DNA of 64,000 bases from Paenibacillus sp. BSR1-1 (GCF_030403775.1 NZ_JAQMWQ010000014.1:1-64000), one strand, 5' to 3'. Positions 8,293-18,536 are shown, counted from the first letter of the stretch. Notes: generated from the sequence alone by a model not told the origin. Translations and numbers: made by a program.

Positions 8293-9740
8293 AAGTATTA
8301 TTTGCCGTGTCAGAATGCGGACCATTTGCTAAATCGGGAGGTCTTGCAGATGTTGCAGGATCCCTTCCAAAGGAATTAAAAAGTCTGGGAACCGATGTTA
8401 GGGTTATTCTCCCTAAATACGGAACCATTTCTGATGATTATAAGAATGAAATGAAAAAAGTAAAGGAATTCACTGTTCAGGTAGGCTGGAGAAATCAATA
8501 TTGCGGTATAGAGGAGCTCACCCATCAAGGAGTAACCTTCTATTTTGTCGATAATGAATACTATTTTAAAAGAGAAGGTTTGTATGGGTATTATGACGAT
8601 GGTGAACGATTTGCTTATTTCAATCGCGCTGTCCTGGAAGCAATTGAAGAGCTTAATTTTTTCCCTGATGTCCTTCACTGCCATGATTGGCATACAGGAA
8701 TGATTCCTTATCTTTTGAGATCGGAATATTACAAAAGAAAAGGTTATGGTCTAATCCGAACTGTGTTTACAATTCATAACCTGCAGTTCCAAGGAATCTT
8801 TCCAAAAGAAGTTTTGGGAGATTTACTTGGAATGGATTATCAATCCTTCCATCCAGATCACTTAGAGTTTTTTGGGAATGTCAACTTTATGAAGGGGGCA
8901 CTCGTTGCAGCCGATACCATTACAACAGTTAGCCCAACCTATAAAAGTGAAATCCAAACGCCAACCTATGGTGAAAAGCTGGAAGGCCTTTTAAAAGCGC
9001 GAAATGAAGACCTCTTGGGGATCTTAAATGGAATTGATGATGAATTCTATAATCCAGCAAATGACCCTTTGATTTTTCAAACCTATTCAGTTAATAATCC
9101 TGAAAAAAAAGTGATTAATAAAAGAGAGATTCAAAAGCTATTCGGCTTATCACAATCCGCCAATACGCCTTTAATGGTAATGATTTCACGGCTGACTAAA
9201 CAAAAAGGGCTGGATCTTATCAAATGTGTCCTTAGAGAAATTCTGCAAGAGGATATTCAAGTTATAATTCTTGGCACAGGTGACTATGATAATGAGGAAC
9301 ATTTAAGGCAGGCTGCCCGTATCTACCCAGAGAAATTAAAGGTGCATACAGGCTTTGATGAAGGGCTTGCACATAAGATTTATGCTGCGGCAGACTTATT
9401 CCTAATGCCTTCTCTGTTTGAACCATGTGGACTAGGACAGTTGATTGCAATGAAATACGGTGCGATTCCGATTGTTCGTGAGACGGGCGGCTTAAACGAT
9501 ACCGTAAAATCCTGGAATGAAGTCACAGGGGAAGGAAATGGCTTTTCCTTCCGTAATTTCAATGCCCATGATATGCTTTACACGATTAGAAGAGCTTTAA
9601 GCTTTTACCATGATCGTGAAGCTTGGGAATCCCTTGTTAAACAGGCGATGGAAATGGATTTTAGCTGGGCCCAATCAGCATTTAGTTATAACCAGCTGTA
9701 TGCAGAGCTTATCACTAGGAGTGAAACCCATGTTTTCTAA
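8289..9740 (+). CDS. glgA: Glycogen synthase (ADP-glucose)
   Basis: Transfers glucose from ADP-glucose to the non-reducing end of glycogen. The 483-residue GT5 enzyme has AKSGGLADVAGSLP (Lys15 in the K-x-G-G motif) at the N-terminus and SLFEPCGLGQL with Glu378 in the C-terminal Rossmann domain. It starts with GTG inside the glgD stop, and its end overlaps glgP by 11 bases. Confidence 0.97.
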   Translation: MKVLFAVSECGPFAKSGGLADVAGSLPKELKSLGTDVRVILPKYGTISDDYKNEMKKVKEFTVQVGWRNQYCGIEELTHQGVTFYFVDNEYYFKREGLYGYYDDGERFAYFNRAVLEAIEELNFFPDVLHCHDWHTGMIPYLLRSEYYKRKGYGLIRTVFTIHNLQFQGIFPKEVLGDLLGMDYQSFHPDHLEFFGNVNFMKGALVAADTITTVSPTYKSEIQTPTYGEKLEGLLKARNEDLLGILNGIDDEFYNPANDPLIFQTYSVNNPEKKVINKREIQKLFGLSQSANTPLMVMISRLTKQKGLDLIKCVLREILQEDIQVIILGTGDYDNEEHLRQAARIYPEKLKVHTGFDEGLAHKIYAAADLFLMPSLFEPCGLGQLIAMKYGAIPIVRETGGLNDTVKSWNEVTGEGNGFSFRNFNAHDMLYTIRRALSFYHDREAWESLVKQAMEMDFSWAQSAFSYNQLYAELITRSETHVF

Positions 9741-12123
9741 TAAGTCCGAGTTTAAAGAATCCTTTTTAAATAGACTTGAAATGGTATGCGGAAAAAGCTT
9801 CTCGGAAAGTACAGCGAGAGATCACTACCAAACACTCGGAAATATGATCCGCGAATTTGTCAGCAATGATTGGATTGCCACCAATGAACGTTATCATGCG
9901 GCAAAGGGCAAGCAAGTTTATTACCTTTCGATTGAGTATTTATTAGGAAAATTGCTAAGGCAGAATTTAATTAACCTTGGGATTGAGGAAATCGTTCAGG
10001 ATGGCCTTCAGCAATTGGGGATTGATTTGAGCGGGCTTGAAGATTTAGAAGCAGATGCAGGCTTAGGGAATGGCGGTTTAGGAAGATTAGCCGCCTGTTT
10101 TTTAGATTCACTTGCGTCGCTAAATTTGCCTGGACACGGCCACGGTATACGGTACAAACATGGCCTTTTTGAACAGAAAATTGTAGATGGCTATCAAGTC
10201 GAATTGCCTGAGCAATGGCTGCGGAGCGGAAATGTATGGGAAATCCGCAAGGCTGATTTGGCCGTTAAGATTCCTTTTTGGGGCAAGGTCGAAGTGAGGA
10301 TGGAAAATGGGCGTCACGTGTTTCAACATTTGAATGCCGAGACGGTAACCGCTGTTCCTCATGATATGCCTGTAATCGGGTATAAATCAAATACCGTTAA
10401 CACATTAAGGCTATGGAATGCTGAGCCGGCACAATTTCCGTTTCACGATGATATTTTAAAATACAAACGGGAAACAGAAATGATTTCAGAGTTTTTATAT
10501 CCAGATGATACCCATGATGATGGGAAAATTTTAAGGCTCAAGCAGCAATATTTTTTAGTTTCGGCAAGTCTCCAGTCCATCCTGAAAGCGTATCGAAAAC
10601 AACATGGTAGTTTACATAGGCTTCATGAAGATGTTTGTATCCATATTAATGATACACACCCAGTACTAGCAATTCCTGAGCTAATGAGGATTTTAATTGA
10701 TGAAGAGGGCTTGGACTGGGATCAGGCATGGCATATTACGAAAAATACCATCTCTTACACAAATCATACAACCCTGTCAGAAGCATTAGAGAAGTGGCCT
10801 ATTCATATTTTCCGCCCCTTGCTGCCAAGGATATATATGATTGTGGAGGAAATTAATGAACGCTTTTGCCAGGAGCTTTGGGAGCAGACTCCAGGTAATT
10901 GGGAACGGATCAGAAATCTTGCTATATTAGCTGATGATTACGTGAAAATGGCTCATTTAGCAATTGTAGGAAGCTTTAGTGTAAATGGTGTGGCAAAGCT
11001 GCATACAGAAATTTTAAAGAAGCGGGAAATGAATCAATTTTATCAACTGTTTCCTGAGAAGTTTAACAATAAAACGAATGGGATTGCCTACCGGCGATGG
11101 CTGTTAAAAGCAAATCCAAAATTATCGGCTTTGATTACAGAATCAATAGGTTCCTCTTGGACTTATACGGCAGAAGACCTTGATAAATTACTTAAATATC
11201 AAAATGACCAACCATTTTTAGACCAGCTGCAAAAAATTAAAAATGAAAATAAACAAAAGCTGGCGGATGTCATTTTTGATAAAAATGGGGTTACTGTTGA
11301 TTCAACAGCAATTTTTGATGTTCAGGTAAAACGCCTGCACGCCTATAAGCGTCAGCTTCTGAATGTATTGCACATCATGCATCTTTACAACCGAATTAAA
11401 GAGGATTCAAGTTTTACGCTTACCCCAAGAGTGTTTATTTTTGGTGCAAAAGCTTCACCGGGTTATTACTATGCAAAAAAGATTATTAAATTAATTAATG
11501 CTGTCGCGGATAAGGTTAATCATGATCCAAAGATTGGAGATAAACTCAAAGTCATTTTCCTTGAGAATTATCGAGTTTCCCTTGCCGAAAAAATCTTTCC
11601 TGCAGCGGATGTAAGTGAACAGATTTCGACTGCAAGTAAAGAGGCATCAGGAACAGGAAATATGAAATTTATGATCAATGGAGCACTGACAGTAGGAACC
11701 TTAGATGGAGCAAATATTGAAATTCAAGAGCTGGTGGGCGGGGATAATATCTTTACTTTTGGTCTTACAGCAGACGAGGTTCTCCATTACTATCAACATG
11801 GCGGGTATCAATCCCTTGAATATTATCATCACGATTATCGTATTCGCCAGGCGGTCGATCAACTCGTGAATGGATTCTTCCCAGATGATCATAATGAATT
11901 CGAGCCCATTTTTGATTCTCTTCTTGAAGAAAATGACCAATATTTCGTCTTAAAGGATTTTGCCTCCTATGCAGACATTCAGCGAAAAATAGGGGAAGCC
12001 TATCAAGATCAGCTGCATTGGCAAAAAATGAGTTTAACCAATATTGCTCGTGCAGGTTATTTTTCCAGTGACCGGACCATCAAAGAATATGCAAAGGAAA
12101 TTTGGAAAATTAAATCGTTATAA
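9730..12123 (+). CDS. glgP: Glycogen phosphorylase
   Basis: Releases glucose-1-phosphate from glycogen. The 797-residue length is normal for the family. The pyridoxal-phosphate site EASGTGNMKF places the Schiff-base lysine at Lys646. Many in-frame codons lie upstream, but the ATG at 9730 has AGGAG at the right distance and gives the usual N-terminus. It is the last gene of the operon, so synthesis and breakdown enzymes are made together. A strong terminator follows. Confidence 0.97.
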   Translation: MFSNKSEFKESFLNRLEMVCGKSFSESTARDHYQTLGNMIREFVSNDWIATNERYHAAKGKQVYYLSIEYLLGKLLRQNLINLGIEEIVQDGLQQLGIDLSGLEDLEADAGLGNGGLGRLAACFLDSLASLNLPGHGHGIRYKHGLFEQKIVDGYQVELPEQWLRSGNVWEIRKADLAVKIPFWGKVEVRMENGRHVFQHLNAETVTAVPHDMPVIGYKSNTVNTLRLWNAEPAQFPFHDDILKYKRETEMISEFLYPDDTHDDGKILRLKQQYFLVSASLQSILKAYRKQHGSLHRLHEDVCIHINDTHPVLAIPELMRILIDEEGLDWDQAWHITKNTISYTNHTTLSEALEKWPIHIFRPLLPRIYMIVEEINERFCQELWEQTPGNWERIRNLAILADDYVKMAHLAIVGSFSVNGVAKLHTEILKKREMNQFYQLFPEKFNNKTNGIAYRRWLLKANPKLSALITESIGSSWTYTAEDLDKLLKYQNDQPFLDQLQKIKNENKQKLADVIFDKNGVTVDSTAIFDVQVKRLHAYKRQLLNVLHIMHLYNRIKEDSSFTLTPRVFIFGAKASPGYYYAKKIIKLINAVADKVNHDPKIGDKLKVIFLENYRVSLAEKIFPAADVSEQISTASKEASGTGNMKFMINGALTVGTLDGANIEIQELVGGDNIFTFGLTADEVLHYYQHGGYQSLEYYHHDYRIRQAVDQLVNGFFPDDHNEFEPIFDSLLEENDQYFVLKDFASYADIQRKIGEAYQDQLHWQKMSLTNIARAGYFSSDRTIKEYAKEIWKIKSL

Positions 12124-12127
12124 GAAA

Positions 12128-12157
12128 AGGCTTCTGCTCGTGAGCAGAAGCCTTTTT
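12128..12157. terminator. Bidirectional terminator glgP/menA
   Basis: The hairpin AGGCTTCTGCTC / GAGCAGAAGCCT has a T run on the + side and an A run on the other. It serves both converging genes. Confidence 0.92.
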
Positions 12158-12158
12158 A

Positions 12159-13097
12159 TTATGCGAAAAAATGTCCAACGAAAATGCCGATGGCAAGTAA
12201 AAATCCAAAAATCGTATTGGTTTGAGCGGTCGCTTTCATTGCGGGCGCCATTTGAATAGGCAGACTATTTTCAATAAAACCTTTTGTAGCTTTAATTGCC
12301 TTTGGTGCGCTTAAAATGACAATCGCCACCCATGCAGGAACTACGCCGCCGATAATAAGTCCTAAAACCCATAAATAAGAGAAAATAAACATACCGGCAA
12401 GTAAATTAATAGCCTTCTTTTTCCCTAATAGGATGGCTAATGTCTTCCGCCCGTTTTCCTTGTCGTTATCAAGGTCCCGAATGTTATTAGCTAATAAAAT
12501 TTCACCTACCAGTACCATGCTTGGGATCGATACTAAAATACTGGTACTGTCGACTGTCCCTGTTTGGATAAAGAATGAGATGAGAATAATCAACATTCCC
12601 ATAAAGAAGCCGGCAAATAATTCTCCAAAAGGTGTATAAGCAATTGGCACAGGGCCTCCGGTATAAAAAAAACCGACAGCCATACAAATAAGTCCAATTA
12701 ATGCTAACCACCAGCTGCTATTAGCGCATATATAAATTCCTAACAATAGCGCGATTCCATAAAAACTGAATGCAAGAGTCATGACGGTCTTTGGTTTGAT
12801 TCCATCACGGACAATGGTTCCGCCAATCCCTACAGAATTTTCGTTATCAAGTCCGCGTTTATAATCGAAGTATTCGTTAAACATATTGGTTGCGGCTTGA
12901 ATGAGTAAACTCGCAATCAACATAGCGATAAATAACCCGTAATGGATTTTGCCAGACTTAAGTGCAAGCGCTGTCCCAAGTAAAACCGGGACGAACGCAG
13001 CTGTTAACGTATGAGGACGGGTCATTTGCCACCAAACTTGAAACCCGCGGTTAGATTCGACGACTGGTTTCGAATTTTGCTGTAAATTTGGCTGCAT
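12159..13097 (-). CDS. menA: 1,4-dihydroxy-2-naphthoate polyprenyltransferase
   Basis: An integral membrane UbiA-family enzyme that attaches the polyprenyl tail to dihydroxynaphthoate, giving demethylmenaquinone. It has 312 residues with about eight membrane segments and the two Asp-rich prenyl-diphosphate motifs NEYFDYKRG and NNIRDLDND. The ATG at 13097 follows AAGGGAGAG; the longer reading frame lacks such a site. It is divergent from menFDHB, with its own promoter at 13171-13199. Confidence 0.95.
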   Translation of the reverse strand: MQPNLQQNSKPVVESNRGFQVWWQMTRPHTLTAAFVPVLLGTALALKSGKIHYGLFIAMLIASLLIQAATNMFNEYFDYKRGLDNENSVGIGGTIVRDGIKPKTVMTLAFSFYGIALLLGIYICANSSWWLALIGLICMAVGFFYTGGPVPIAYTPFGELFAGFFMGMLIILISFFIQTGTVDSTSILVSIPSMVLVGEILLANNIRDLDNDKENGRKTLAILLGKKKAINLLAGMFIFSYLWVLGLIIGGVVPAWVAIVILSAPKAIKATKGFIENSLPIQMAPAMKATAQTNTIFGFLLAIGIFVGHFFA

Positions 13098-13170
13098 ATT
13101 GGTCTCTCCCTTATATATTAATTTTATATATCGACAATTTTTTAGGTCTAAAGTTTCTTTCCCACACATA

Positions 13171-13199
13171 AGTGTATGGAATCAGAGTGGTAGTGTCAA
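13171..13199 (-). promoter_or_regulatory. Sigma-A promoter of menA
   Basis: On the minus strand TTGACA (13199-13194) and TACACT (13176-13171) are separated by 17 bp. It lies 74 bases before the menA start codon. Confidence 0.75.
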
Positions 13200-13347
13200 T
13201 GAATTTTTCCTTTCAAATCTAGAAGATAATACCTTTTGGTTATAATTGAATACTTAGTGGAAAAATAACGAAAAAGTCGTTTACAACCTAATATTGAAAT
13301 TTTGATATATAATTAGGAATGAATCAGGATGGTAGTGACAAGTATTA

Positions 13348-13377
13348 TTGACTTATTTACAATGAGAGTAGTATCTT
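13348..13377 (+). promoter_or_regulatory. Possible menF promoter
   Basis: TTGACT (13348) and TATCTT (13372) are separated by 18 bp. A second candidate -10, TATAAT at 13308, has no matching -35. The gap between menA and menF (13098-13435) holds nothing else recognisable. Confidence 0.4.
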
Positions 13378-13435
13378 TAATAAGGCTTAAAGATGAATGG
13401 ATAACAGCAATTTTGGCTGTTTTGGAGGGATTTGT

Positions 13436-14842
13436 TTGGTAACCATTCAAGAAACGGAAATTAAGGAAAGGGGTCTCATCGCGGTTGAGCGGGCGAAAAA
13501 ACTTAACCGGCCCATTTTAATGAGTGAAGTTTATAAAATGGACACGATTAACCCTTTATCATTTTTTAATTTAGGGAACGAGCGCTATCTGGGTGAACGG
13601 TTTTTCTGGAAGGATCCCAAAGACGAATTAGTGCTTGTTGGACTTGGGATAACAAAACAAATTCAGTCGGATCAGGCTACTGACCGCTTTTTTCATGTTG
13701 AAAATGAGTGGGAAACCTTTTTAAGGGATAGTATCATTTTTAACCCTTATAAAGAAATTGGTACTGGTCCATTGATGTTCGGTGGGTTTTCTTTTGATCC
13801 ATACAAAGAAAAAACAGAACTCTGGTCGAAGTACTCTGATTCCTTGTTCCATTTACCCAAATATTTATTAAGTATTATTCAGGGTCAGGCCTATTTAACA
13901 ACAAATATTGTTTGTACACCAAATGATGATGTTTCATTATTTAATAAAGTGGTTGAGGAAAGGAATCATCTTTTAAATTCTCTGGGGCAGCGCCATCGGA
14001 CGAAAACAACAATCTTGCTAGAGACAGAAGAGATTTCGCCAGACCAGTGGAAAAAGACAGTTGACACAATCGTACAGGAAGTATCGTCGGGTCCGTTAAA
14101 AAAAGTGGTACTAGCTCGGGAGCTTCGACTAACTTTCAATCACGAAATCGAGGCTGAAAAGGTTCTTTATAACTTAAACGATCAGCAGCATGAAAGCTTT
14201 ATCTTTGCTTTCGAATCAAATGGCGATTGTTTCATCGGCGCTTCACCAGAAAGACTTGTAAAGAAGCAGGGAAATGAAATTTTTTCCACTTGTCTTGCTG
14301 GCTCAATTTCACGAGGAGAAACAAATGAAGAGGATAGGCTATTGGGTGAAGAGCTTTTAAAGGATCAAAAGAACCTTATTGAACACCGCTATGTTGTTGA
14401 AATGATCAAGGAAGCATTAGAAGAATCATGTGAAAAAGTGATCTTGCCTGAAAAACCTCAACTAATGAAGATTCGAGATATCCAACATTTATACACTCCT
14501 GTGATTGGAAAATGTCATCAAGATACTTCTTTATTGCTTTTAGTTGAAAGACTGCACCCAACACCCGCTTTGGGCGGCCTTCCTAAAAGTGAAGCGGTTG
14601 AAAAAATAAGACAGGTTGAAGAACTTGATCGAGGTTTTTATGCTGCTCCATTAGGCTGGGTCGATTACCGCAAGAATGGAGAATTCGCCGTTTCCATTCG
14701 TTCAGGATTAATTCAAGGAAATGAAGCTTCTTTATTTGCTGGTTGCGGTGTCGTGGCAGATTCGGATTCTGAAAGTGAATATATGGAGACGAGCTTGAAG
14801 TTTAGGCCAATGCTTAGGGCCTTTGGAGGACAAATAATATGA
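13436..14842 (+). CDS. menF: Isochorismate synthase, menaquinone-specific
   Basis: Converts chorismate to isochorismate, the first step of menaquinone synthesis. The start is the TTG at 13436, seven bases after GGAGGG. This gives an N-terminus MVTIQETEI like that of B. subtilis MenF and 468 residues; an earlier ATG at 13397 has no ribosome-binding site. The C-terminal chorismate-binding domain shows KVVLARE, FIGASPERLV, CLAGSISRG, HPTPALGG and FAGCGVV in family order. The stop overlaps the menD start (ATGA). Confidence 0.95.
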   Translation: MVTIQETEIKERGLIAVERAKKLNRPILMSEVYKMDTINPLSFFNLGNERYLGERFFWKDPKDELVLVGLGITKQIQSDQATDRFFHVENEWETFLRDSIIFNPYKEIGTGPLMFGGFSFDPYKEKTELWSKYSDSLFHLPKYLLSIIQGQAYLTTNIVCTPNDDVSLFNKVVEERNHLLNSLGQRHRTKTTILLETEEISPDQWKKTVDTIVQEVSSGPLKKVVLARELRLTFNHEIEAEKVLYNLNDQQHESFIFAFESNGDCFIGASPERLVKKQGNEIFSTCLAGSISRGETNEEDRLLGEELLKDQKNLIEHRYVVEMIKEALEESCEKVILPEKPQLMKIRDIQHLYTPVIGKCHQDTSLLLLVERLHPTPALGGLPKSEAVEKIRQVEELDRGFYAAPLGWVDYRKNGEFAVSIRSGLIQGNEASLFAGCGVVADSDSESEYMETSLKFRPMLRAFGGQII

Positions 14843-16590
14843 GTCATCAAGAATCATTAACTGCATATATTGCGGCCTTTGTAGCAGAGTTAGTCTTCTC
14901 TGGTGTCACCGATGTCGTCGTAAGCCCAGGTTCTAGATCGACACCAATGGCGATGGTGATGGCTGAACACCCTGATTTAAAGGTACATATCCATGTGGAT
15001 GAACGATCTGCTGCTTTTTTTGCGTTAGGAATTGCCAAGATAACAAACAGACCTGTTGCCCTCCTTTGCACGTCAGGCACGGCTGCTGCAAATTATTTTC
15101 CGGCTATCGTTGAAGCTCGTTACTCACGAGTCCCGTTGATTGTGCTAACTGCAGACCGGCCCCATGAACTAAGGGAAGTAGGGGCCCCTCAGGCAATTAA
15201 TCAAATTCATTTGTATGGGCATCATGTCAAATGGTTTGCGGAAATGGCGCTGCCTGAAAAAAGCGATGAGATGATTCGCTACGCTCGGACTTTTTGTGCA
15301 AGGGCGGCAGCAGCTGCTACTGCAGCCCCTGCTGGTCCGGTTCATTTGAATTTCCCGTTTCGTGAGCCGCTGATTCCTAAATTGGATGAGGAGATTTTTC
15401 ATACGAAAGAACGTTCAAATGGATATGTGAAGGTGCTTAACGGTGATTTAACTATTAATGAAGAGTATATTAAAGAAATCGCTGAAAAACTAATGGGAAG
15501 AGAAAAAGGAATCATTGTTTGCGGAAACATCGCTGAAGAAGCGTTTGCTAATGCTGTTACCCAACTGGCCGAGGTATTAAAATTTCCGATTTTGGCTGAC
15601 CCTTTGTCACAACTGCGAAGTGGAAAACACAGCCTTGAACAAATAATTGATGCCTATGATACATTCTTAAGAAACGATGAGGCAAAGTCATTCTTAAAAC
15701 CGGATGTTGTCATACGGTTTGGATCTATGCCGGTTTCAAAAGCTTTAACGGTTTTCTTAAAAGAAAACCATAGTGCTGATCAATTTGTCATTGATGGAGG
15801 CGGTGGCTGGCGCGACCCATCTTCGTTATCGACGGATATGATCTTCTGTAATGAAACCAGTTTTTGCGAAAAGCTTGTTACCTATTTAAAAAGACAGTCA
15901 CCATCTATGTTCTTAGAAGATTGGAAGAAAGTTAATAAACTTACTAATGAAAATATGGCGCTGGTTCGTGATACTGCTGAATTAAGCGAAGGCAAATTAT
16001 TTTATCAATTAGCCGAGCTGCTCCCAGATGAAGCTACTATCTTTGTTGGTAATAGTATGCCAATCCGCGATCTAGACAGTTTTTTCTTAAACAATGATAA
16101 ATCGATTAGGGTTGTTGCGAACAGAGGGGCAAATGGCATTGATGGCACTGTTTCTACTGCTTTAGGTGCAGCTCTATACTCACAGCCATTATATTTAGTT
16201 TTAGGGGATTTAACATTTTTCCATGATTTAAATGGCCTGATTGCCGCGAAGCTTTACAATATTGATATTAATATTATTCTGGTAAACAATAATGGCGGCG
16301 GAATTTTTTCCTTCCTTCCACAAGCTGAACATCCGAAACATTTTGAACTCCTATTTGGCACAGCCTTAAATATTGAATTTGAACATGCGGTCAAAATGTT
16401 TCATGGTGATTATACGAAAATCAAAGATTGGGATCACTTTGAATCGGAAATGAAGATGGCAATGAATTCAAAAGGAATAAAAGTTTTTGAGGTAGCTACA
16501 AATAGGGACAGAAATCGAGATGAGCACCGCGAATTTTGGCGTGTGGTTTCCCGGGAAATATCAAATTTTGTCACAGGTGAACATGAATGA
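14839..16590 (+). CDS. menD: SEPHCHC synthase, thiamine diphosphate enzyme
   Basis: Joins isochorismate and 2-oxoglutarate to give SEPHCHC. The 583-residue protein has VDERSAAFFALGIAK (catalytic Glu region near residue 55), TSGTAAANYFPAIVEA, and the ThDP/Mg motif GDLTFFHDLNGL about 30 residues before NNNGGGIFSFL. It overlaps menF and menH by four bases each (ATGA), so the genes are translationally coupled. Confidence 0.97.
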   Translation: MSHQESLTAYIAAFVAELVFSGVTDVVVSPGSRSTPMAMVMAEHPDLKVHIHVDERSAAFFALGIAKITNRPVALLCTSGTAAANYFPAIVEARYSRVPLIVLTADRPHELREVGAPQAINQIHLYGHHVKWFAEMALPEKSDEMIRYARTFCARAAAAATAAPAGPVHLNFPFREPLIPKLDEEIFHTKERSNGYVKVLNGDLTINEEYIKEIAEKLMGREKGIIVCGNIAEEAFANAVTQLAEVLKFPILADPLSQLRSGKHSLEQIIDAYDTFLRNDEAKSFLKPDVVIRFGSMPVSKALTVFLKENHSADQFVIDGGGGWRDPSSLSTDMIFCNETSFCEKLVTYLKRQSPSMFLEDWKKVNKLTNENMALVRDTAELSEGKLFYQLAELLPDEATIFVGNSMPIRDLDSFFLNNDKSIRVVANRGANGIDGTVSTALGAALYSQPLYLVLGDLTFFHDLNGLIAAKLYNIDINIILVNNNGGGIFSFLPQAEHPKHFELLFGTALNIEFEHAVKMFHGDYTKIKDWDHFESEMKMAMNSKGIKVFEVATNRDRNRDEHREFWRVVSREISNFVTGEHE

Positions 16591-17441
16591 AGGTAATTGT
16601 CGACAATGTTAAGTATCATGTCGAGAAATCCGGTAGCGGATTTCCGCTGGTAGTGTTACATGGATTTACTGGAGATTCGACGACATGGACTCCTTTTTGT
16701 GATCTCTGGGGGACGCATTCCAATTTAATTATTCCCGATATTATCGGCCATGGGAAAACCGATTCGCCAGAAAATAGTAACCGCTACCAAATTGGAAAAG
16801 CCGCGAATGATCTGAAAAGCATCCTAGATCATCTGGGCGCCATGCAAGTGGATTTACTTGGCTACTCAATGGGGGGAAGACTTGCCTTAACCTTTGCAGT
16901 TCTTTTTCCAGAGAGAGTACGAAATTTAATCCTGGAAAGTGCCTCACCTGGCCTGCAAACGGAAGCAGAACGTGAAACGCGCCGCATGAAAGATGCTGAA
17001 CTTGCAAATTTTATTAAAGATAAGGGCTTAACGGAATTCGTTGATTATTGGGAAGAGATTCCATTGTTTTCAACGATGAAACGTCTTCCATTAATAATCA
17101 AGAAGTCCATTCGGCTTCAACGGTTAAATAACTCACCTCTTGGACTAGCAAATAGTTTAATCGGAATGGGGACAGGCGCTCAGCCTTCTTGGTGGCAAAA
17201 CCTTAGTCAGCTTTCTTGTGAAGTTCTGCTGGTAACGGGCAGTGAAGATAAAAAGTTTTGTACAATTGCGGAAAAGATGGTGAAGGAGCTTGAAAATGGG
17301 TCATGGGTGGTTGTGGAAAACAGCGGCCATGCAATTCATGTGGAGGAACCAGAAAAGTTTGGTACAATAGTAAGTGACTTTTTGTCTCTAAATAAAGAAG
17401 GAGGTTTTCATTTTGACAGTAGAATGGGTTCCAGGACGTAA
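16587..17441 (+). CDS. menH: SHCHC synthase (2,4-cyclohexadiene product), alpha/beta hydrolase
   Basis: Removes pyruvate from the MenD product. The 284-residue alpha/beta hydrolase has [11 protein letters not shown] (oxyanion region), nucleophile Ser94 in GYSMGG, an acid in GSEDKK and His in [10 protein letters not shown]. The end overlaps menB by 29 bases, adding a short tail that is probably not conserved. Confidence 0.93.
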   Translation: MKVIVDNVKYHVEKSGSGFPLVVLHGFTGDSTTWTPFCDLWGTHSNLIIPDIIGHGKTDSPENSNRYQIGKAANDLKSILDHLGAMQVDLLGYSMGGRLALTFAVLFPERVRNLILESASPGLQTEAERETRRMKDAELANFIKDKGLTEFVDYWEEIPLFSTMKRLPLIIKKSIRLQRLNNSPLGLANSLIGMGTGAQPSWWQNLSQLSCEVLLVTGSEDKKFCTIAEKMVKELENGSWVVVENSGHAIHVEEPEKFGTIVSDFLSLNKEGGFHFDSRMGSRT

Positions 17442-18231
17442 ATATGAAGAAATTTTATATGAAACTTATAATGGAATTGCAAAAATCACCATTAACCGTC
17501 CACATGTACATAATGCTTTTACACCCAAAACGGTTATGGAGTTGATTGACGCTTTTGCCTACGCACGTGATGATGCAAGTGTTGGAGTGATTGTTTTAAC
17601 AGGTGCCGGAGAAAAAGCATTCTGTTCAGGTGGGGACCAGAGTGTCCGTGGACACGGTGGATATGTAGGGGAGGACCAGATCCCTCGATTAAACGTTCTA
17701 GATCTGCAGCGCTTAATCCGCGTTATTCCTAAACCTGTTGTAGCAATGGTAAAAGGGTATGCAATTGGCGGAGGCCATGTACTACATGTAGTCTGTGATT
17801 TAACAATAGCTGCCGATAACGCTGTTTTTGGACAAACAGGTCCGAAGGTTGGAAGCTTTGATGCCGGTTATGGCTCTGGATATTTAGCAAGAATTATTGG
17901 ACATAAGAAAGCGCGTGAAATTTGGTATTTATGCCGTCAGTACAATGCACAAGAAGCGCTTGACATGGGCTTGGTAAACACTGTTGTTCCTTTAGAACAG
18001 GTTGAAGAGGAAACCATTAAATGGTGTGAAGAGATGCTTGAAAAGAGCCCAACTGCACTCCGTTTCATTAAAGCTGCTATGAATGCTGATACGGATGGCT
18101 TAGCAGGATTACAACAATTTGCCGGCGATGCGACATTACTTTACTATACAACAGATGAAGCGAAGGAAGGCCGTGACGCCTTTAAAGAAAAGCGTAAGCC
18201 TGATTTCGGTCAATTCCCGCGGTTTCCTTGA
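17413..18231 (+). CDS. menB: 1,4-dihydroxy-2-naphthoyl-CoA synthase
   Basis: Cyclises o-succinylbenzoyl-CoA to DHNA-CoA. This crotonase-fold protein of 272 residues is close to B. subtilis MenB throughout, with [31 protein letters not shown], the [19 protein letters not shown] active-site stretch and the C-terminal [10 protein letters not shown]. It has a TTG start with AAGGAGG nine bases upstream. A strong terminator follows, although the pathway genes menE and menC lie beyond it. Confidence 0.97.
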   Translation: MTVEWVPGRKYEEILYETYNGIAKITINRPHVHNAFTPKTVMELIDAFAYARDDASVGVIVLTGAGEKAFCSGGDQSVRGHGGYVGEDQIPRLNVLDLQRLIRVIPKPVVAMVKGYAIGGGHVLHVVCDLTIAADNAVFGQTGPKVGSFDAGYGSGYLARIIGHKKAREIWYLCRQYNAQEALDMGLVNTVVPLEQVEEETIKWCEEMLEKSPTALRFIKAAMNADTDGLAGLQQFAGDATLLYYTTDEAKEGRDAFKEKRKPDFGQFPRFP

Positions 18232-18248
18232 TTTAATGTTTTTAGCTG

Positions 18249-18280
18249 CAGCTTGATGGATTTCCATCAGGCTGTTTTTT
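18249..18280 (+). terminator. Terminator after menB
   Basis: CAGCTTGATGG pairs with CCATCAGGCTG around a four-base loop (one G-U pair), followed by TTTTTT. It sits inside what is usually one men operon. Confidence 0.85.
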
Positions 18281-18287
18281 AATAGAA

Positions 18288-18472
18288 GGCTTTGTTAAAG
18301 AACATTGTTGATTTTTAACACTGTTGATTGGAGCGGAAGGCGCGAAGACTCCTGCGGGAGTACGGGACAGGGGAGACCCCGCAGGCGCTGAAAGCGCCGA
18401 GGAGGCTCTCCGGCACGCCCGCGGAAAGCGAAGCGCCTGGAGCGCAAATCAACAAACTAGTTTAACAAAGCC
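18288..18472. mobile_element. MITE-like element, family A, 185 bp
   Basis: The ends GGCTTTGTTAAA and TTTAACAAAGCC are perfect inverted repeats. The flanks 18280-18287 and 18473-18480 are both TAATAGAA, an exact 8-bp target duplication. The GC-rich interior folds into hairpins and has no gene. Inner sequences beginning TGTTGATTGGAGCG and ending GAGCGCAAATCAAC recur at 29.7 and 41.2 kb. Similar GC-rich palindromic repeats are common in Bacillaceae. The ends and 8-bp duplication suggest mobilisation by an ISL3-like transposase, which is inference. Confidence 0.85.
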
Positions 18473-18481
18473 TAATAGAAA

Positions 18482-18507
18482 AGCTTCAGCGCCTAGGCGC
18501 TGAAGCT
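18482..18507. repeat. 26-bp perfect palindrome before menE
   Basis: The arms AGCTTCAGCGCCT and AGGCGCTGAAGCT are exact reverse complements. It lies 30 bases before the menE start and next to the family A element. It may be a remnant of another repeat, because its AGC-T-CAGCGCCTAG start resembles the element at 43683. Confidence 0.7.
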
Positions 18508-18536
18508 AGACAGTATATAAGGTGGTAAGAGAAATA

